Of a DNA stretch of 64,000 nt, positions 61,445 to 64,000 are shown piece after piece. The translations under genes and the position numbers were made by a program. Numbering within the stretch: position 1 is the first letter of the stretch; each line of letters begins with the position of its first letter. The notes under the pieces are model-generated. The model was given only the letters and a program-made list of their open reading frames with translations, had not been told where the DNA came from and did no database searches. Origin of the DNA: RYN-230 sp963718305. Lineage in GTDB: Bacteria > Actinomycetota > Actinomycetes > Streptosporangiales > Streptosporangiaceae. The stretch covers positions 186,001-250,000 of the forward strand of contig CAVQZG010000009.1 of NCBI GenBank assembly GCA_963718305.1, in the 5' to 3' direction.

Positions 61445-62371
61445 TTGCTCTCCTCGGGGGTAGGCCGGGCTCCGGCGCGGAACTCGACCGCGTCCTGGGT
61501 CAGGTCAACGAAGGCGTCTTCGAGCGAGGTCTGCTCGGCGGCGAGTTCGAGCACGGTGATGCCGGCCTGCGGCGGCGACCGCGCCGATCTGCGCCGCGGT
61601 CAGGCCAGACACGGCCAGGGCGCCCCCATCGGCCGCCGCGACGGTCACGTCGGGTGAGCGGAGCAGGCCGGCCAGCGTGTGCTGGTCGGAGCTGCGGACC
61701 CGCACGGCCGGGGGCGCGGCCGAGGCGATGAACTCCGCCACGGTGGTGTCCGCGATCATCTCGCCCCGGCCGATGACGATCAGGTGCGTGGCGGTCTGTG
61801 CGACCTCGCTCATCAGGTGTGAGGAGACGAAGACCGTCTTCCCCTGCGCGGCCAGGTCGTACAGCAGGCTGCGAATCCAGCGGATGCCCTCGACGTCCAG
61901 GCCGTTCACCGGCTCGTCGAGGACGACGGTGGCGGCATCACCGAGCAGTGCGGCGGCGATGCCCAGCCGCTGGCTCATGCCGAGGGAGAACTTGCCCGCC
62001 GGCCGGCCCGCCACCGCGCGCAGGCCGACCGCGTCGATAACCTCATCGACCCGGGACCGGCGGATGCCGGAGGTCTGTGCGAGTGCGAGCAGGTGGTGGT
62101 AGGCGCTGCGGGATGGGTGGACCGCCCGCGGGTCCAGCATCCCGCCCAGCTCGCGCAGCGGTGCTGTGTGTGTCCGGGGCGGGCGCCCGTTGACCGTGAC
62201 CGAGCCGCTGGTGGGCTGGTCCAGGCCGAGGATCATTCGCATGGTGGTGGATTTCCCGGCGCCGTTCGGACCGAGGAACCCGGTCACCGTGCCCGGCTGG
62301 ACGGTGAAGGTCAGGTCCGAGACGGCGGTGGTGGATCCGTAGCGCTTCGTCAGTGCGCGTATCTCAATCAT
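61441..62371 (-). pseudogene. ABC transporter ATP-binding protein, C-terminus frameshifted
   Basis: From the ATG at 62369-62371 (MIEIRALTKRYGSTTAVSDL) all ATPase motifs are intact: GPNGAGKSTTMRMIL, SLGMSQRLGIAAALLGD, VVLDEPVNGLDVEG and SSHLMSEVAQTATH. After GLTAAQIGAVAAAG the literal frame turns to Arg-rich sequence and stops at 61505. In the next frame the normal tail appears: AGITVLELAAEQTSLEDAFVDLTQ, ending at 61441-61443, where the stop overlaps the permease start. One surplus base near 61562-61570 explains this. The core is complete, so it would work even if the break is real. Literal ORF 61505-62371. Confidence 0.85.
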
Positions 62372-62501
62372 GAGCACGACGCTGCCAGCGGCGCGGCCAG
62401 GCGTCGCTGGGGTGCCCAGCCTGCCGTGGGTGGGGATTTCCCGACCTGCGGAGCAGGACAGCCCGATGGTGACTTGCCGGATGCCTTTGTACGGTGACGT
62501 C

Positions 62502-63797
62502 ATGACCTCGGCCGCTCTGACCTCGCACCGGGTCAGGGCTGCGGTCAGCGCGCTCTGGTCGGCACCGACCTGGCGGGCCACCGGAAATGCGATGGCCGCG
62601 CTGCTGGTCGCTCTGGTGGGCGGCGTCCTGCTCGGCGGGCTCATCGTGATCTGGGGAGCCGCGATCCAGAGCCTGGTGGACTGGCCGGTGGGCGGCTGGT
62701 CGCACGCCGCTCTGTATATCGCGGTGGTCCTGGCGGGCCCGGTACTAATGCTGGCGGCGGTGCAGGGGCTCACGGCGTTGCAGCGGTCCCGGCTGCACAT
62801 CACCCTCGGCCTGGACTTCCCGGCCGGGTCGCGGGCGGCCGAGCGCAAGCCGTGGCCGATCGGGCCCTGGTTCGCCGCCGCGACCTGGCGCCAGCTCGGG
62901 TTCCACCTGCTGTCGATCTTCACCGGGGTGGCCGGTGGCGGCCTGGTGGCCGCCTGCTGGCTGGCTCCGGCGGCCGCGATCGCCTACCTGGCCGCGGCCC
63001 GCCCGCCCGCAGCGGCCGGCGCGGCGGCCGTGGTCGCGGCGGCAGGGCTGCTGCTGGCGGCGCCCTGGCTAGCCCGGCTGGTGACGCGGGCGGATGAGGC
63101 CCTGGCCCGGGCGCTGCTCGGGCCAAGCCGCAGTGAGGAGCTGGCCCTCCGGCTCGAATCGCTGACCCGCAGCCGGGCGGACATCGTCGCCGCGACCGAT
63201 GCCGAGCGCCGCCGGATCGAGCGTGATCTGCACGATGGCGCGCAGCAGCGGCTGGTCTCCCTGGCCATGAACCTCGGCATGGCCAGGGAACGCTTCGCCA
63301 GCGCCCCGGAGCCGATGCGCCAGGCGCTGGCCGATGCGCACGATGAGGCCATCCTCGCGCTATCGGAGCTGCGTGAGTTCGTCCGCGGCCTGCATCCGGC
63401 CGTGCTCAACGACCGGGGGCTGGATGCGGCGCTGTCCGGCCTCGCGGCCCGCGCCCCGCTGCCCGTCCAGCTGCGCGTGGATGCGCCGCGGACTGCCTCC
63501 CCCAGCGTCGAGGCCGTGGCCTACTTCATCGTCTCCGAGGCTCTCACCAACGTGGCCAAGCACGCCCAGGCCACCCAGGCTGAGGTGACCGTCACGTGCC
63601 ACGGTGACGTGCTCCGCATAGCCGTCACCGACGACGGATCCGGCGGCGCCCTCCCAGCAGAAAGCGATGGCTCGGGGGCTGGCACCGGGCTGCGGGGGCT
63701 CGCCCAGCGGGCCGCCGCGGTAGATGGCACGCTGACCATCGACAGCCCGCCAGGCGGGCCGACCGTCATCACCGCGGAGCTTCCATGCGAATCGTGA
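62502..63797 (+). CDS. NarL-partner sensor histidine kinase
   Basis: 431 residues from the ATG at 62502 (MTSAALTSHRVRAAVSALWS). Four hydrophobic segments in 25-215, with a sensor-domain layout, precede the HisKA_3 box ERRRIERDLHDGAQQRLVSL with the phospho-acceptor His. The HATPase domain follows (SEALTNVAKHAQATQAEV; GTGLRGLAQRAAAVDGTLTI). The DLHDGAQQRL variant and a sensor with paired helices are typical of the DesK/NarL kinases next to ABC exporters. It overlaps its response regulator by 13 bases and is divergent from the ABC ATPase/permease pair, which it likely controls. Confidence 0.92.
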   Translation: MTSAALTSHRVRAAVSALWSAPTWRATGNAMAALLVALVGGVLLGGLIVIWGAAIQSLVDWPVGGWSHAALYIAVVLAGPVLMLAAVQGLTALQRSRLHITLGLDFPAGSRAAERKPWPIGPWFAAATWRQLGFHLLSIFTGVAGGGLVAACWLAPAAAIAYLAAARPPAAAGAAAVVAAAGLLLAAPWLARLVTRADEALARALLGPSRSEELALRLESLTRSRADIVAATDAERRRIERDLHDGAQQRLVSLAMNLGMARERFASAPEPMRQALADAHDEAILALSELREFVRGLHPAVLNDRGLDAALSGLAARAPLPVQLRVDAPRTASPSVEAVAYFIVSEALTNVAKHAQATQAEVTVTCHGDVLRIAVTDDGSGGALPAESDGSGAGTGLRGLAQRAAAVDGTLTIDSPPGGPTVITAELPCES

Positions 63798-64000
63798 TCG
63801 CCGAGGATTCGGTCCTGCTCCGGGACGGGCTGACCAGGATGCTCACCGATGGCGGCTTCAAGGTCGTCGCGGCCGTGCCAGACGCCGAGGAACTGCTCCG
63901 GGCCGTGACCGAGCATCAGCCGGACCTGGCCGTCATCGATGTCCGGATGCCGCCCACGCACACCGACGAAGGCATCCGCGCGGCGCTGGTTATCCGCCGC
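63785..64000 (+). CDS. NarL/FixJ-family response regulator, N-terminal part (cut by window edge)
   Basis: The ATG at 63785 lies inside the kinase 3' end, so the two are coupled. 72 residues of receiver domain are visible: MRIVIAEDSVLLRDGLTRML with the acidic pair, and LAVIDVRMPPTHTDEG with the phospho-acceptor Asp and the long loop common in this subfamily. The helix-turn-helix is beyond the edge. Partner of the 62502 kinase. Confidence 0.9.
   Translation, partial: MRIVIAEDSVLLRDGLTRMLTDGGFKVVAAVPDAEELLRAVTEHQPDLAVIDVRMPPTHTDEGIRAALVIRR

Overview
The window is a 64 kb piece of a very GC-rich bacterial chromosome, roughly 70% GC by eye. Reading frames are long, GTG starts are frequent, genes often overlap by 4 bases (ATGA/GTGA), and shadow ORFs are abundant. 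The gene set points to a filamentous, soil-type actinomycete (Actinomycetota, Streptosporangiales/Streptomycetales-like): GTP-type PEP carboxykinase, a RamB/ScfR-like regulator, SpoIIE phosphatase, a PASTA-less Ser/Thr kinase, a DUF1707 protein, a ricin/CBM-bearing secreted GH16 enzyme and many one-component regulators. The species cannot be named from the sequence. I found no rRNA, tRNA, CRISPR array, prophage or intact insertion sequence.

Layout. 1-5.4 kb: truncated luciferase-like oxidoreductase, a CPBP protease/NarL-type two-component operon, then a hydrolase and membrane acyltransferase pair. 5.4-9.4 kb: pckG divergent from a RamB/ScfR-like regulator. 9.5-16 kb: secreted GH16-CBM13-CBM32-CBM32 enzyme, flavin oxidoreductase, FKBP isomerase, VOC protein and an msrB-msrA repair operon. 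16-24.8 kb: regulator/transporter pairs (LysR with YbfB-type MFS; HxlR with DHA2 MFS; DHA2 MFS with TetR), a PLP aminotransferase and a hydroxypyruvate-isomerase-like protein. 25-31.4 kb: secreted beta-helix protein, PAS-GAF-SpoIIE phosphatase, LysR with an EamA exporter, and a small ABC pair. 31.4-39 kb: Ser/Thr kinase, Tat-exported purple acid phosphatase, and metH preceded by what looks like a complete S-adenosylhomocysteine riboswitch. 39-48.6 kb: accessory-looking block with an imperfect inverted repeat, an unknown beta-repeat protein, AraC/TetR regulators, a methyltransferase-DinB pair, two alpha/beta hydrolases (one apparently catalytically dead) and a large signalling ATPase. 48.7-57.9 kb: TMEM175 channel, SDR/XRE pair, TAXI-like binding protein, RHH plus SPFH proteins, a PQQ-propeller lipoprotein and an ABC exporter. 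58-64 kb: FtsX-like permease, an ABC ATPase/permease pair and a second NarL-type two-component system running off the edge.

The strongest regulatory reading is the metH leader. The riboswitch pseudoknot strand overlaps the anti-Shine-Dalgarno strand, so SAH binding should expose the ribosome site and switch methionine synthase on. Several genes carry a single-base frame break in a G/C run (CPBP protease, MFS at 17.5 kb, TetR at 23.9 kb, ATPase at 47.8 kb, ABC ATPase at 61.6 kb). The number of them suggests residual sequencing errors as much as true pseudogenes, and start/stop calls for those genes should be read with that in mind.
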